Positions 25,780 to 35,603 of a DNA stretch of 64,000 bases are shown here, piece by piece (within the stretch, counting starts at the first letter, position 1; every line of letters begins with the position of its first letter). The notes below the pieces were generated by a model. That model saw nothing but the letters and a program-made list of their open reading frames with translations. It ran no database searches and was not told the origin of the DNA. Source of the stretch: UBA1723 sp045642085 (GTDB lineage Bacteria > Bacteroidota > Bacteroidia > Bacteroidales > Paludibacteraceae); contig JAZUIF010000131.1 in assembly GCA_045642085.1 (NCBI GenBank), forward strand, positions 1 to 64,000, written 5' to 3'. The position numbers were made by a program, and so were the translations under genes.

Positions 25780-27987
25780 ATGATGACAAAGGAAGAATTA
25801 CATAAGGAGCTAAAATATCATTTTGGATTCGACTCTTTTAAGGGTAACCAAGAGGATATTATCATGAACGTACTTAGCGGTAACGACACATTCGTGTTGA
25901 TGCCGACAGGTGGCGGCAAATCATTGTGTTACCAATTGCCATCATTGATTATGGATGGCACTGCCATTGTTATATCTCCATTGATTGCGTTGATGAAGAA
26001 TCAAGTCGACGCTATGCGAAATTTCAGTGAAGAACGTGGAATCGCTCATTTTTTGAACTCGTCACTGTCGAAAGCTGAAGTCGACAGTGTCAAGACAGAC
26101 ATAATAGAGAAAAGAACAAAATTACTATATGTTGCGCCAGAGTCGTTGACAAAAGACGAATATATTGAGTTTTTGCAGAACGTGAAAATCTCATTTTATG
26201 CCGTAGACGAGGCACACTGTATTTCTGAATGGGGACATGATTTCCGTCAGGAGTACCGTAATATCCGCCCTATCATCGACCGTATCGGACAAAAAGTGGG
26301 TGTGATAGCGCTTACAGCCACAGCGACTCCAAAGGTTCAGCACGACATCCAGAAAAGTCTAGGAATGAAAGACGCGAAAGTATTCAAATCTTCATTCAAC
26401 CGCTCTAACCTTTACTATGAGGTTAAGCCGAAGACAAAGGATGTCGACAAAGATCTTATCAAGTTTATCCGAGCAAACCACGGCAAAAGCGGAATCATCT
26501 ATTGTTTGAGCCGCAAACAGGTGGAAGACCTTGCAGAGACATTGAATCTCAACGGCATTAAAGCCAGACCATACCACGCAGGTATGGATGCCCAAGTGAG
26601 AAGCGACAATCAGGATGATTTTCTTCTTGAAAAAGTAGACGTGATTGTAGCGACAATCGCATTCGGAATGGGAATCGACAAACCAGATGTAAGGTATGTC
26701 ATCCACTACGATATACCAAAGAGTTTGGAAGGCTACTACCAAGAGACTGGCCGAGCAGGAAGAGATGGCGGAGAGGGACGATGCATCGCATATTACTGCG
26801 AAGAAGACCTCAAGAAACTTGAGAAGTTCACACAAAGTAAAAATGGTTCAGAAAAAGAAATAGGCAAACAATTATTAGCTGAGACACAGATGTATGCCAC
26901 GACAACTATGTGCCGCAGAAAAATATTGCTTCATTATTTCGGTGAAGAATATGTAGAAGATAATTGTGGAAATTGCGATAATTGTTTAAATCCAAAGAAA
27001 ACAGTGGAGGCAAAAGAGTTACTAAGCACGGTATTGGAAACCGTTGTAGCTTTAGGAGAGCAGGAGAAAATTGATTATGTGATCGACATCATCATGGGTA
27101 GAGAAACACCTATGATTGTTGAGTTGAATCAACATGAGGAGATTGACACTTTTGGTGAAGGAAAGTCAGAGCCAGAATCAACATGGCAGACTGTAATCCA
27201 AGAGGCCATCGTAGCAGGATACCTTAAGAAAGATGTTGAGAGCTATGGCAACTTGAAGATTACTCCTGATGGAAAGAAATTCTTGTCTAAGCCAAAGAGC
27301 TTTAAGATCAATATCGTAGATGAAGAAGATATTGACGATATTGATATTGAAAACATTCCTCAGACAGGAGATGCAGACTCATGTGCAGTAGATCCAGAGT
27401 TGTTCTCAATGCTTAAGGATTTGAGAAAGAAGATGGCAAACCAGATGGAGATTCCACCATTTGTTATTTTCCAGGATCCAGCATTGGAGGCAATGGCTAC
27501 TACTTATCCAATCAACTTGGACGAGTTGGCCAACATACCAGGTGTCGGACAAGGTAAGGCAAAGAAGTTCGGTAAGGAATTCGTCGACGTTATACGCAGA
27601 CATGTAGAGGAGAACGAAATCCAGAGACCTGAGGATTTCAGAATCCGTACAGCTCCAAGCAAATCAAAGATAAAGGTTGAGATTCTTAATGCCATCGACC
27701 TAAAGAAGCCGCTTGACGAGTGGGCTGCAGGTAGAGGCATTGAATTTGACGACATGCTTACAGAAATCGAGTCTATTGTCAACTCTGGTCCAGACACACC
27801 ACCAGACATCAGCTACTTCATCGAGCAGGTGATGGATGAGGACAGAGTAGATGAGATCTACGACTACTTCAAAGATGAAGCAGAATCAGACGACATCGAC
27901 TCAGCAATTGAAAATTTAGGAGGCGACTATACAGAAGAGGAAGTTCGTCTTGTAAGAATAAAATTTTTGACAGAATTAGGTAGTTAA
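25780..27987 (+). CDS. recQ: ATP-dependent DNA helicase RecQ
   Basis: A 3'-5' DNA helicase for recombination and replication-fork repair. The 735-residue protein has Walker A PTGGGKS (about 42-48), the DEAH box in VDEAHCISEWGHDF (about 142), helicase motif VI ETGRAGRDG, the RQC zinc site (MCRRK and CGNCDNC, about 380-405), an HRDC domain (about 540-615, with ANIPGVGQGKAKKFG) and an extra acidic helical C-terminal tail. Met1 and Met2 are both plausible starts. The nucleotidyltransferase gene follows after 8 bases. Confidence 0.95.
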   Translation: MMTKEELHKELKYHFGFDSFKGNQEDIIMNVLSGNDTFVLMPTGGGKSLCYQLPSLIMDGTAIVISPLIALMKNQVDAMRNFSEERGIAHFLNSSLSKAEVDSVKTDIIEKRTKLLYVAPESLTKDEYIEFLQNVKISFYAVDEAHCISEWGHDFRQEYRNIRPIIDRIGQKVGVIALTATATPKVQHDIQKSLGMKDAKVFKSSFNRSNLYYEVKPKTKDVDKDLIKFIRANHGKSGIIYCLSRKQVEDLAETLNLNGIKARPYHAGMDAQVRSDNQDDFLLEKVDVIVATIAFGMGIDKPDVRYVIHYDIPKSLEGYYQETGRAGRDGGEGRCIAYYCEEDLKKLEKFTQSKNGSEKEIGKQLLAETQMYATTTMCRRKILLHYFGEEYVEDNCGNCDNCLNPKKTVEAKELLSTVLETVVALGEQEKIDYVIDIIMGRETPMIVELNQHEEIDTFGEGKSEPESTWQTVIQEAIVAGYLKKDVESYGNLKITPDGKKFLSKPKSFKINIVDEEDIDDIDIENIPQTGDADSCAVDPELFSMLKDLRKKMANQMEIPPFVIFQDPALEAMATTYPINLDELANIPGVGQGKAKKFGKEFVDVIRRHVEENEIQRPEDFRIRTAPSKSKIKVEILNAIDLKKPLDEWAAGRGIEFDDMLTEIESIVNSGPDTPPDISYFIEQVMDEDRVDEIYDYFKDEAESDDIDSAIENLGGDYTEEEVRLVRIKFLTELGS

Positions 27988-27995
27988 TTAGAAAA

Positions 27996-28901
27996 ATGAA
28001 ACCAACATTATTAGTTTTGGCAGCCGGAATGGGTAGTCGTTACGGCACATTGAAGCAGCTCGATGGAGTTGGTCCAAGTGGTGAAACAATCATGGATTAT
28101 TCAATCTATGACGCAGTTAGAGCAGGATTCGGCAAGGTAGTATTTGTTATCCGTCGTGATTTTGAAAAAGATTTCAACGAGAAAATCTTGTCTAAATACA
28201 AAGGTGTTGTAGAGGTGCAGACAGTTTTCCAGGCTTTGGATTGCTTACCTGCAGGTTATAGCGTTCCAGAAGGACGTGAGAAGCCATGGGGAACAAACCA
28301 CGCAATCTTGGTTGCAAAGGATGCTGTTAAGACTCCATTCGCAGTTATCAACGCAGATGATTTCTATGGCAAAGAGAGCTTCGAGATTCTTGCTAAGGCA
28401 TTGATCGCTCTTGATGGCAAGAAGAACGACTACTGCATGGTTGGCTACCGTCTTGGAAACACTCTTTCTGAGAGTGGTACAGTATCAAGAGGTGTTTGCC
28501 ACACAGACAGCAACGGTTGCCTTTCTACAGTTGAGGAGCACTATGAAATCCACAGAAAGGGTAATGAAGTAATCTTCAAGAACCAGACAACAGGTGATTT
28601 CAACAGCATCGACGAGAACCTTCCTGTATCTATGAACATGTGGGGATTCACTCCTGACTATTTCGTACATTCAGAGGCTGATTTCAAGGTATTCCTTGAC
28701 GGCGTTAACGGAAACTTGAAGGCTGAGTATGGTATCCCAACAATGGTAAACAAGCTTATCCAGACTAAGACAGCAACAATCAAGGTGCTTGACACTCCAT
28801 GCAAATGGTTCGGTGTGACTTACAAGGAAGACCGTCCAATGGTGGTTTCTAAGATCGAGTCGCTTGTCGCATCTGGCGTTTATCCAAAGAAATTGTTCTA
28901 A
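27996..28901 (+). CDS. Sugar-phosphate nucleotidyltransferase family protein
   Basis: A 301-residue NTP-transferase: the N-terminal signature LAAGMGSRYGTLKQLDGVGPSG is the nucleotide-binding loop (G-x-G-x-R with the following Lys) of sugar-1-phosphate nucleotidylyltransferases, and INADDFYG (about 111-118) holds the metal-binding Asp residues. The product is an NDP-sugar, but which base and sugar is not shown by the sequence. It is co-transcribed with recQ, an arrangement without obvious functional meaning, and ends at a strong terminator. Confidence 0.85.
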   Translation: MKPTLLVLAAGMGSRYGTLKQLDGVGPSGETIMDYSIYDAVRAGFGKVVFVIRRDFEKDFNEKILSKYKGVVEVQTVFQALDCLPAGYSVPEGREKPWGTNHAILVAKDAVKTPFAVINADDFYGKESFEILAKALIALDGKKNDYCMVGYRLGNTLSESGTVSRGVCHTDSNGCLSTVEEHYEIHRKGNEVIFKNQTTGDFNSIDENLPVSMNMWGFTPDYFVHSEADFKVFLDGVNGNLKAEYGIPTMVNKLIQTKTATIKVLDTPCKWFGVTYKEDRPMVVSKIESLVASGVYPKKLF

Positions 28902-28920
28902 TCAAACAATATTCATCAAA

Positions 28921-28943
28921 AGGGAGCGCCGCAAACGCTCCCT
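28921..28943 (+). terminator. Terminator after the nucleotidyltransferase gene
   Basis: AGGGAGCG pairs with CGCTCCCT (28936-28943), loop CCGCAAA, then TTTTTTAT. Confidence 0.9.
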
Positions 28944-29019
28944 TTTTTATTATCAAGCGACGTGAAGGCAACAAACACGTCGGGTCACCAAATTTGATTA
29001 CATTAAAATTTAACCAACC

Positions 29020-29856
29020 ATGAATAGGATAAAGAGGATTTTTATGACGTTGATTACATTATTAGCGTCAATCAATATATTTGCAGCAACCAACACCAAA
29101 GCCATCGCAGACACATTCTGTATCACCAACCATGATATCAACCGTTTGGTATCGGAGGACTATGTCAATAAAAATGGTGATTTGAAGCAGAAATATTACG
29201 CTGAACTGAAAAATGGGGTTATCCATAAAGACATTCCAAAGAAAGCCCATATCAGCAAAAGCGACTATACATACGTTGGGGATGCCAATAAAAGCGACGT
29301 CACCGTCGGATTATATCTGATTGTAAAAAAAGGACAAAGCAGAATAGTCAGAGATGTTAATGGGAAAAAAACTTGCAAGCTTCCTGCAACATCAAATATA
29401 CACACATCAAACTCATTTGCTGCCTTTCCTCAGAACAATGATGTCACATGTGTACAAAAGATATTAAAGGTGAAAGATGGAGACACGTTCGACTACCTAG
29501 ACTGTAACGGAGAGATTCACACCGTACGTATGGCAGGTATTGACACTCCAGAAAAGGGGCAACCGTTTGCCAACAAAGCAAAAGAAAAACTCTCTACTCT
29601 ACTCCATTCTGGCAAAATAACTATGTTACGCACTGGTTCAGGAAACCACCACAGATTGGCCATGGAAGTTTTTGTCGACGGGATTGATATTAATCTAGAA
29701 CTCGTCAAATGCGGTCTTGCATGGAGAGAGCCACGCTTCGACAAAGCTGGAAAATACATTCAAGCTGAAGCAGAAGCTAAGAAAGCCAAAATCGGGTTAT
29801 GGAGTGATCCACATAGTGTAGCTCCATGGGAATATAGAGCAAGCAAGAAGAAATAA
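29020..29856 (+). CDS. Secreted staphylococcal-nuclease-like endonuclease
   Basis: A 278-residue exported nuclease. After a signal peptide (about 1-22, NIFAAT) comes an uncharacterised region (about 25-140), then a SNase/thermonuclease domain (about 145-270): VKDGDTFDYLDCNG (Ca-binding Asp), RMAGIDTPEKG (catalytic Arg and Asp/Glu), HHRLAMEVFVDG (second Arg) and LVKCGLAWREP. SNase-type enzymes cut DNA and RNA outside the cytoplasm. The catalytic residues appear to be in place, so it is probably active. Single gene between two terminators. Confidence 0.88.
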   Translation: MNRIKRIFMTLITLLASINIFAATNTKAIADTFCITNHDINRLVSEDYVNKNGDLKQKYYAELKNGVIHKDIPKKAHISKSDYTYVGDANKSDVTVGLYLIVKKGQSRIVRDVNGKKTCKLPATSNIHTSNSFAAFPQNNDVTCVQKILKVKDGDTFDYLDCNGEIHTVRMAGIDTPEKGQPFANKAKEKLSTLLHSGKITMLRTGSGNHHRLAMEVFVDGIDINLELVKCGLAWREPRFDKAGKYIQAEAEAKKAKIGLWSDPHSVAPWEYRASKKK

Positions 29857-29895
29857 AAGAAGCCACGACAATCAAATGATTATCGTGGCTTCTTT
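29856..29895. terminator. Bidirectional terminator
   Basis: An 18-base stem with one wobble (29856-29873 with 29878-29895), loop AAAT, with A-run on one side and T-run on the other. It serves the nuclease gene on the plus strand and the convergent gene ending at 29912. Confidence 0.9.
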
Positions 29896-29911
29896 ATAAT
29901 TTATAGAAATC

Positions 29912-30691
29912 TTAGAACACACATTTAGGACATCTTATCCAAGATCTGTAAAAATCCATTGAATAACGAAGGTATTGCAATTCTTCAGACGTTATAGCCA
30001 TCTCTCTTCTCTCTCCAGAATTGTCATAAACCACTTTAGCTGAATCAGCATAATACAAAGCCCAAGCCAATTTTTGATATTCGCTCAGATTAATATAATA
30101 TGCAGCTGAATATTTTTCATTATATCCAGGATATAGGTCTGGTTTTTCAGAAATGACAAATTCATCTCCTTCATCAACAGATATTACTAGTTTTTTGATA
30201 TCCAGTTTTACAGAATCAACAATCGTCATATTCAATGGCAAATTAGTATATACCTGTCCCTTATTAAAGACACCGACATAAGCATAAAAGCATCTCATAT
30301 TAGAATACCTTTTCCCATTGATACTAGGTGCACATTTGGGATAATAGAAATCTGATTTATCATTTTTTTCCAAAATGAAATGACATTTCAATTCATTGAT
30401 AGATGCAGTATCTATTGTGTATTTGTCCCTTACAATAGGTTTTCTAGACTTAAATTTTAGTTCACTTTTCTTCTCCTTATTCACAACAATGACAGGTACT
30501 GTATCTTTTGCTGAAACTTTTACAGAATTTTTTACTGTATCTGACTCAATATGCTCTACGGTCACAGTCGAATCTGGTTCTGTGGAATTCATCAGATCCT
30601 TTTTATATTTATCAATAACTTCTGGATTATTATAAACATATAATAACATGACGCCAACAAACGCCAAAAGAAATCTAAAAAAATTTTTCAT
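29912..30691 (-). CDS. Membrane-anchored hypothetical protein
   Basis: A 259-residue protein that I do not recognise. One N-terminal hydrophobic segment (about 4-21, FFRFLLAFVGVMLLYVY) acts as an anchor or signal; a low-complexity Ser/Thr/Val/Lys linker (about 35-85) leads to a globular domain (about 95-259) with several Cys, ending WIRCPKCVF. The ATG at 30691 is preferred over one 12 codons earlier because it begins the typical MKNFF signal start. No co-directional gene is close; it stands alone between a barrel gene and the nuclease. Confidence 0.6.
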   Translation of the reverse strand: MKNFFRFLLAFVGVMLLYVYNNPEVIDKYKKDLMNSTEPDSTVTVEHIESDTVKNSVKVSAKDTVPVIVVNKEKKSELKFKSRKPIVRDKYTIDTASINELKCHFILEKNDKSDFYYPKCAPSINGKRYSNMRCFYAYVGVFNKGQVYTNLPLNMTIVDSVKLDIKKLVISVDEGDEFVISEKPDLYPGYNEKYSAAYYINLSEYQKLAWALYYADSAKVVYDNSGERREMAITSEELQYLRYSMDFYRSWIRCPKCVF

Positions 30692-30835
30692 GACAATAAA
30701 AATTGGGATTATATAGCAGTTATCCAAATGAGGATTATTTATTTGGTTATTGCAACTTTAACCTTCACCAAAGCAACCTCAGATAATAACGATTTTATCA
30801 AAGCTATTGTATTGGGACTGACTAATATTAAACAA

Positions 30836-30862
30836 AAGAGCGAGTTTTTCAACCCGCTCCTT
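30836..30862 (-). terminator. Terminator of the 30888-31538 gene
   Basis: On the minus strand AAGGAGCGGGTT pairs with AACTCGCTCTT with a small bulge, followed by TTGTTT; loop GAAA. Confidence 0.7.
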
Positions 30863-30887
30863 AATTATATCTTTATCTGATTCAGAA

Positions 30888-31538
30888 TTACATCTGAGCT
30901 TTCTTTCTCTGCTTAGAAACATTCAATCTTGGGAATGTGTATCCCGCTCCGATTCTCATACTACGATGATTCAAAGACTGATCAAAAGTATTTAGAGTTC
31001 TTTGAGTGATATCTCTCAAACCAAGATCGTAATCATAGAACACCATCAATCTCTTGTAATGGAACTCAAGTGTGAATGTAAGACCGACATCACCATGGCT
31101 CAAGCCCTTATATTTATTAGCACTTTTTGCATATTTCATTGCATCATCAACTACATTAAATCTATAGTCGTATGAAATGTAAGGACCAGCACCAAAACCT
31201 AGTCTCAAATCTTTCACTGGCAAATCAAACTGAGCACCAAACACAATTGGAACTTCAATCATATGATACAATACAGGAAGAAAAGACAACTCATCATTGT
31301 AAACAACCATGTTATCCTGTCCCTTCTGAACATACATAGCCTCAGGCATAATAAAGAATCTACTGTCACTGATTAAGAATTTACCTCCTAGTCCAGCGGC
31401 TACACCCATTCTGTTTTCTGATCCTTCAAGATTAAATTTGCTAATAGTTGCACCTCCCTTGAAGAAAAGGTCAATATCACCAGCAATGGCAGATAGACTT
31501 GTCATTAATGCCACAATGGCAACTAAAATTTTTCTCAT
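30888..31538 (-). CDS. Outer-membrane beta-barrel protein (PorT-like)
   Basis: A 216-residue protein with a signal peptide (about 1-19, SAIAGD) and the layout of Bacteroidota PorT/OMP_b-brl_2 barrels: FFKGGATISKF near the start, MGVAAGLGGKF, VPIVFGAQF, LRLGFGAGPYISYDY, and a last strand MRIGAGYTFPRL followed by a short basic tail. Transcribed alone from a clear promoter (31624-31653). Confidence 0.85.
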   Translation of the reverse strand: MRKILVAIVALMTSLSAIAGDIDLFFKGGATISKFNLEGSENRMGVAAGLGGKFLISDSRFFIMPEAMYVQKGQDNMVVYNDELSFLPVLYHMIEVPIVFGAQFDLPVKDLRLGFGAGPYISYDYRFNVVDDAMKYAKSANKYKGLSHGDVGLTFTLEFHYKRLMVFYDYDLGLRDITQRTLNTFDQSLNHRSMRIGAGYTFPRLNVSKQRKKAQM

Positions 31539-31623
31539 CTTTTGATATAATAAAAATCCTTAAATTGTGTTCAATACCTCACGAACATACCAACGTCATA
31601 TTCGATTAAGCACTTATCAAATG

Positions 31624-31653
31624 CAAAAATAAATATAAATATCTTACGTACAA
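31624..31653 (-). promoter_or_regulatory. Promoter of the 30888-31538 barrel gene
   Basis: On the minus strand: TTG (31653-31651), 19-base spacer, TATTTTTG (31631-31624) followed by C. It lies 85 bases before the start codon, leaving a fairly long leader. Confidence 0.75.
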
Positions 31654-31715
31654 AATAAAATCAACAATTTTCTACAAAAAGAGAATTATGACAAATTATA
31701 TTTTTAAAAAATACG

Positions 31716-31723
31716 TATATTTG
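31716..31723 (+). promoter_or_regulatory. -7 box for the 31743 operon
   Basis: TATATTTG, 19 bases before the glycosyltransferase start; no clear TTG at -33. Confidence 0.55.
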
Positions 31724-31742
31724 TACTCAAATAAATATATAT

Positions 31743-32972
31743 ATGAGCATACAGGATTTTATAGATTTAGGAGATTTGGTGGCAAACTACTTTGCCAACC
31801 TTGAACTTTCAGAAATAGCCATCGGAATATTAGCAGCATTAGGAACATGCTTTGCAATTCAGTTATTCTTTTATATTTATTACTATGCATCTGTTGCACG
31901 TAATGGCCAGGCATTAAAAAATGGTAATGTGAAACATGTCATAAAAAGGCCTCCGGTAAGTATCATTGTTGTTTCTAGATATGACAGTGAAAATCTTGCC
32001 AAATGTCTGCCTTCTATCCTTGAGCAAAGCTATCCTAATTATGAGGTGGTAGTGGTTAACGATGGCACAACAAATGACACGACCATTCTTCTGGATGATC
32101 TTAAAAAGAAATATTCACATCTTCGTACAACTTACCTTCCTGAGGATGCAAAATACATGAGTCGTAAAAAGATGTGTATGACAGTGGGCATTAAGGCCGC
32201 TTTCTACGACTATCTAGTATTTACAGATTCTGATTGTGTTGCCGACACAAAAGATTGGTTGACTGAAATCATGCGTAATTTCAATGAAGAAACTGACCTT
32301 GTACTTGGCTTCAACCATAATAGAGCAACAGACAACTGTGAGTCTTTATGGCAAAGATTCGTCAATTTCGACAATGTATTCTCAGCTATTAAATATATGT
32401 CATTCGCATTAAAAGGTTTGGCATATAGCGGTACAATCAAAAACATGGCATACCGTAAAGAGAAATTCTTCGAAAACAGAGGTTTCGCTTCTAACCTTAA
32501 CGTCGAAGGTGGCGAAGACGATATTTTCATCACTGAAATTTCAAATGGAAACAACATTGCTGTTGAGACAAGTCCAAACGCTAGCACTTCCATCAATAAG
32601 GAGGTGACATTAAAGAGTTTCATTGAAAAGAAAGAGACTGACTTAGAGAATAGCGAATACTATCCAAACGATGTAAAATTCAGAATCAACACTGAGGTTA
32701 CAACCAGATATCTATTCTATTTGATATTCCTTATCGGCGTTATCTACGGAATAGTTTCTGAAGAATATTTCGTGAGCAGTGTTTGCGGCATAATGGCAAT
32801 CATCCGCTACTGTGTACAATGTTACACATTTGTCAAAGGTGCTCACGCATTTGGAATGAAAGGTTCAGCACTATTGTTCATTCCTTTTGAATTAATAATT
32901 CCGTTGACTACAATGTATGTGTCAACTGTAGGTCAAATCGGCAAACGTAAATTGGAACTATGGAAAGTTTAA
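31743..32972 (+). CDS. Membrane-bound GT2 glycosyltransferase
   Basis: A 409-residue inner-membrane glycosyltransferase. A transmembrane helix at about 24-46 leads to a cytoplasmic GT2 domain (about 70-310): VSIIVVSRYDSENL, VVVVNDGTTND, the metal-binding FTDSDC (about 160) and GGEDD (about 258). Two or three further helices (about 315-390) anchor the C-terminus. This layout resembles processive or lipid-linked-glycan synthases of family 2, but product and acceptor are unknown. It overlaps the next gene by 13 bases, so the two are translated together. Confidence 0.85.
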   Translation: MSIQDFIDLGDLVANYFANLELSEIAIGILAALGTCFAIQLFFYIYYYASVARNGQALKNGNVKHVIKRPPVSIIVVSRYDSENLAKCLPSILEQSYPNYEVVVVNDGTTNDTTILLDDLKKKYSHLRTTYLPEDAKYMSRKKMCMTVGIKAAFYDYLVFTDSDCVADTKDWLTEIMRNFNEETDLVLGFNHNRATDNCESLWQRFVNFDNVFSAIKYMSFALKGLAYSGTIKNMAYRKEKFFENRGFASNLNVEGGEDDIFITEISNGNNIAVETSPNASTSINKEVTLKSFIEKKETDLENSEYYPNDVKFRINTEVTTRYLFYLIFLIGVIYGIVSEEYFVSSVCGIMAIIRYCVQCYTFVKGAHAFGMKGSALLFIPFELIIPLTTMYVSTVGQIGKRKLELWKV

Positions 32973-33211
32973 ATGAGAAAGTTGTAGTTTTCAGAACATA
33001 CAACACCGTATTCGAGGCCAACGTAGTAAAAGAGCTACTCGCGTCGTACAATATTCCCTCAATGGTCAAGGATGAGCAAACCACAATTCTATTGCCAATG
33101 TTCAATTCAATGACCGGAGTCAAACTAATGGTTTTGGAAAAAGATCTTTCTGAAGCCACTAAAATTGTCGACGCTGCAGGAAATAAAAATTCTGATTTTA
33201 TTGAAAAGTAA
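32960..33211 (+). CDS. DUF2007 small protein
   Basis: An 83-residue protein of the DUF2007 type: VVVFRTYNTVFEANVVKELLASYNIPSMV followed by an L-V-E-D-x-A-like helix at the end (MVLEKDLSEATKIVDA). The family is described as putative signal-transducing and folds like an ACT/ferredoxin-type domain. It overlaps the glycosyltransferase gene by 13 bases and precedes mazG by 12. Confidence 0.8.
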   Translation: MESLNEKVVVFRTYNTVFEANVVKELLASYNIPSMVKDEQTTILLPMFNSMTGVKLMVLEKDLSEATKIVDAAGNKNSDFIEK

Positions 33212-33223
33212 CATTTTGATATC

Positions 33224-34024
33224 ATGAACGACAGGAAGGCACAACTTGCAGCATTTGAACGTCTGCTCGACGTGATGGATGAACTCAGAGCTAAATGCCC
33301 TTGGGATAGCAAACAGACATTTCAAAGCATACGTCCTAACACAATAGAAGAGGCTTACGAACTTTGCGACGCATTGGCTAAAAACGACCTTCCAAATATC
33401 AAAAAGGAGCTTGGCGACGTGTTGTTTCACATCGTTTTCTATTCAAAAATCGGATCCGAAACCAACGATTTCGATATCGCAGACGTCTGTAACTCCGTTT
33501 GCGACAAAATGATTTTCCGCCATCCTCACGTTTTCGGCACCGGTGATGCAAAAACTGCAAACCAGGTTGAGAACAACTGGGAAAAAATCAAGATGAAGGA
33601 AAAGGATGGCAACAAAAGTGTGCTTTCTGGTGTGCCATCTGCCCTACCTTCATTAATAAAAGCTTATAGAATCCAGGACAAAGCCAGAAATGTAGGTTTC
33701 GACTGGGAGAATCGTGAGCAAGCTTGGGGAAAAGTCAGAGAAGAATTTGAAGAGTTGATGGTCGAAATCCAAAACATGGACCCTCAAAAACAAGAGGATG
33801 AGTTTGGCGACCTTCTTTTCTCTCTTATCAACTGTGCCCGTCTCTACAAAATCAACCCAGACAACGCTTTGGAAAGCACTAACGCTAAATTCATCCGTCG
33901 CTTCAACTATCTTGAAGAAAAGACAATCAAGAAAGGTATCGATTTGAAATCTATTTCGCTCGATGACATGAATGCAATATGGAACGAGGCAAAACAACTT
34001 GAAAAAGAAGGTAAATTAAAATAA
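33224..34024 (+). CDS. mazG: MazG nucleoside triphosphate pyrophosphohydrolase
   Basis: A 266-residue MazG that hydrolyses NTPs and dNTPs to monophosphates, thought to clean the pool and lower ppGpp effects. Two tandem MazG domains are visible: the first (about 15-115) with CPWDSKQTFQSI, EEAYELCDAL and KKELGDVLFHIVFYS, the second (about 140-245) with EEFEELMVEI and DEFGDLLFSLINCAR. The EExxE and ExxD metal ligands are present in both, and HPHVFG lies between. Full length. It sits in a run with a DUF2007 gene and a DUF4403 gene. Confidence 0.95.
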   Translation: MNDRKAQLAAFERLLDVMDELRAKCPWDSKQTFQSIRPNTIEEAYELCDALAKNDLPNIKKELGDVLFHIVFYSKIGSETNDFDIADVCNSVCDKMIFRHPHVFGTGDAKTANQVENNWEKIKMKEKDGNKSVLSGVPSALPSLIKAYRIQDKARNVGFDWENREQAWGKVREEFEELMVEIQNMDPQKQEDEFGDLLFSLINCARLYKINPDNALESTNAKFIRRFNYLEEKTIKKGIDLKSISLDDMNAIWNEAKQLEKEGKLK

Positions 34025-34026
34025 CT

Positions 34027-35478
34027 ATGCGAAGACTTTTATCTGTTATAGTTTTATTTTTCAGCATATTGCAGCTAGCTTATGCAAGAAAAGAGATTGT
34101 CAACGATATCAACGATCTTCCTCTTGACACACTTCTTTCAATAAAAGTGGACAGTCTGGAGATTGACTCCAACGCTATCGAGGCTCCTGAAGAGGTATAC
34201 GATAAATTCTATTACATTCCGCGTACTTCCACCATTCATATTCCGATGTCGATCAATATTCCATTGATTGAACGTCGTCTGAATGAAGCTTTTGAGGGAC
34301 TAATATATAATGACTCAATCATTGAAGACGATGGTCTAAAACTAAAAGCGTGGAAAACAAGAAACATCAAGCTTAAGTATCAAGCCGACACTTTATTCTA
34401 CACTATCCCAGTAAAAATCTGGGCTGAAAAACGTTTCGACATTGGAATTACAACCACAGACAAAGAGTTGAATGCAGAGATAGAAATTGATTTCCAAACG
34501 ACAATCAACTTCTCCAAGGATTGGAAACTCTTGACTAAAACAACAATTCTCGACTACAGATGGCTGTCGAAACCAACAATCAAAATTCTTGGAATGAATA
34601 TGTCAATCGCATTCCTTGCAGACAACTTGATCGCCAGCTACAGAAATGATTTCAACAAAGAGATAGACAAAGCTCTCAACGAGCAAATACCACTTGCCGA
34701 CTACATGGCTGAAATATGGAACTCTCTTCAAGAACCAATTTCAACCGACGCATCAGGCTATAAGATATGGATCGTGGCATCGCCAGAAAACGTATACTGC
34801 ACTCCTTTGCTTGGTGATTTAGGCAAGCTTACTACAACCCTGGGAATCAAGACAAAACTAGATTTGTTTGTAGGAGATCAGAATCCAGGAGCAAGAAGAA
34901 AAACTGCATTGCCTCCATTAAAGATGTACAATGCCTGCATCGATACAATCGACTTGGGTGTACTGACAGATCTTCCATATCCTCTTATGGATTCTGTGGC
35001 AATGGATTTGTTGAAAGGCACAACCTTCGGTGAAGGTCGACATTCTATTGCTGTCGACACAATTTTCTTCTACGGGAAAAAAGACAAACTTGTAATCGGT
35101 CTTGGCGTAGCCGGATTCATCAACGGCAAAATCTATCTTGAGAGTATGCCATATTTTGATAAAGAAAGTGTATCAATAAAAGTCAAGGATGTCGACTATA
35201 AATTGGATACAAAAAATGTATTGGCCAAGATTGTAAACTTGTTCTACAAAAAACAGTTGAAAAAGAAGTTGGAATCAGAATTTGAACTGCCACTCCGCTC
35301 TGAATTTGAGATGATCAAAGAGTTTGGACGCAACTCAATCTTCGATACGGAAGTTTTCCCAGACGTGAAGATCAACGGAAGACTTGACGACATCAACGTC
35401 GACAGAATAAACATCACTCCGATGGGCTTGAAAATCAGTCTGGATATAAATGGAAAATTGAGATTATCTGTTGATTAA
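34027..35478 (+). CDS. DUF4403 family periplasmic/lipid-binding-like protein
   Basis: A 483-residue exported protein of the DUF4403 family, with a signal peptide (about 1-20, AYARKE). The family is related to TULIP/BPI-type lipid-binding folds: two large beta-sheet-helix modules, here about 60-250 (with STIHIPMSINIPLIERRLNE) and 260-480 (with the repeated FINGKIYLES and LRLSVD end). Function unknown. It starts 2 bases after mazG and ends the transcript at a strong terminator. Confidence 0.8.
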   Translation: MRRLLSVIVLFFSILQLAYARKEIVNDINDLPLDTLLSIKVDSLEIDSNAIEAPEEVYDKFYYIPRTSTIHIPMSINIPLIERRLNEAFEGLIYNDSIIEDDGLKLKAWKTRNIKLKYQADTLFYTIPVKIWAEKRFDIGITTTDKELNAEIEIDFQTTINFSKDWKLLTKTTILDYRWLSKPTIKILGMNMSIAFLADNLIASYRNDFNKEIDKALNEQIPLADYMAEIWNSLQEPISTDASGYKIWIVASPENVYCTPLLGDLGKLTTTLGIKTKLDLFVGDQNPGARRKTALPPLKMYNACIDTIDLGVLTDLPYPLMDSVAMDLLKGTTFGEGRHSIAVDTIFFYGKKDKLVIGLGVAGFINGKIYLESMPYFDKESVSIKVKDVDYKLDTKNVLAKIVNLFYKKQLKKKLESEFELPLRSEFEMIKEFGRNSIFDTEVFPDVKINGRLDDINVDRINITPMGLKISLDINGKLRLSVD

Positions 35479-35503
35479 AAGAGAACCAAACATTTGAAAA
35501 GAT

Positions 35504-35543
35504 AAAAGAGCAAAGATGCAATTCAATGCGTCTTTGCTCTTTT
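35504..35543 (+). terminator. Terminator after the DUF4403 gene
   Basis: A 17-base stem with one wobble (35504-35520 with 35527-35543) around ATTCAA, with continuing T-run. Confidence 0.9.
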
Positions 35544-35569
35544 TTTATGCTTTTAATCATAAAAAATAT

Positions 35570-35577
35570 TAACTTTG
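35570..35577 (+). promoter_or_regulatory. -7 box for trkA-trkH
   Basis: TAACTTTG followed by C, 26 bases before the trkA start; no clear TTG at -33. Confidence 0.55.
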
Positions 35578-35603
35578 CAATCTGTTAATATAACAAACGA
35601 AGA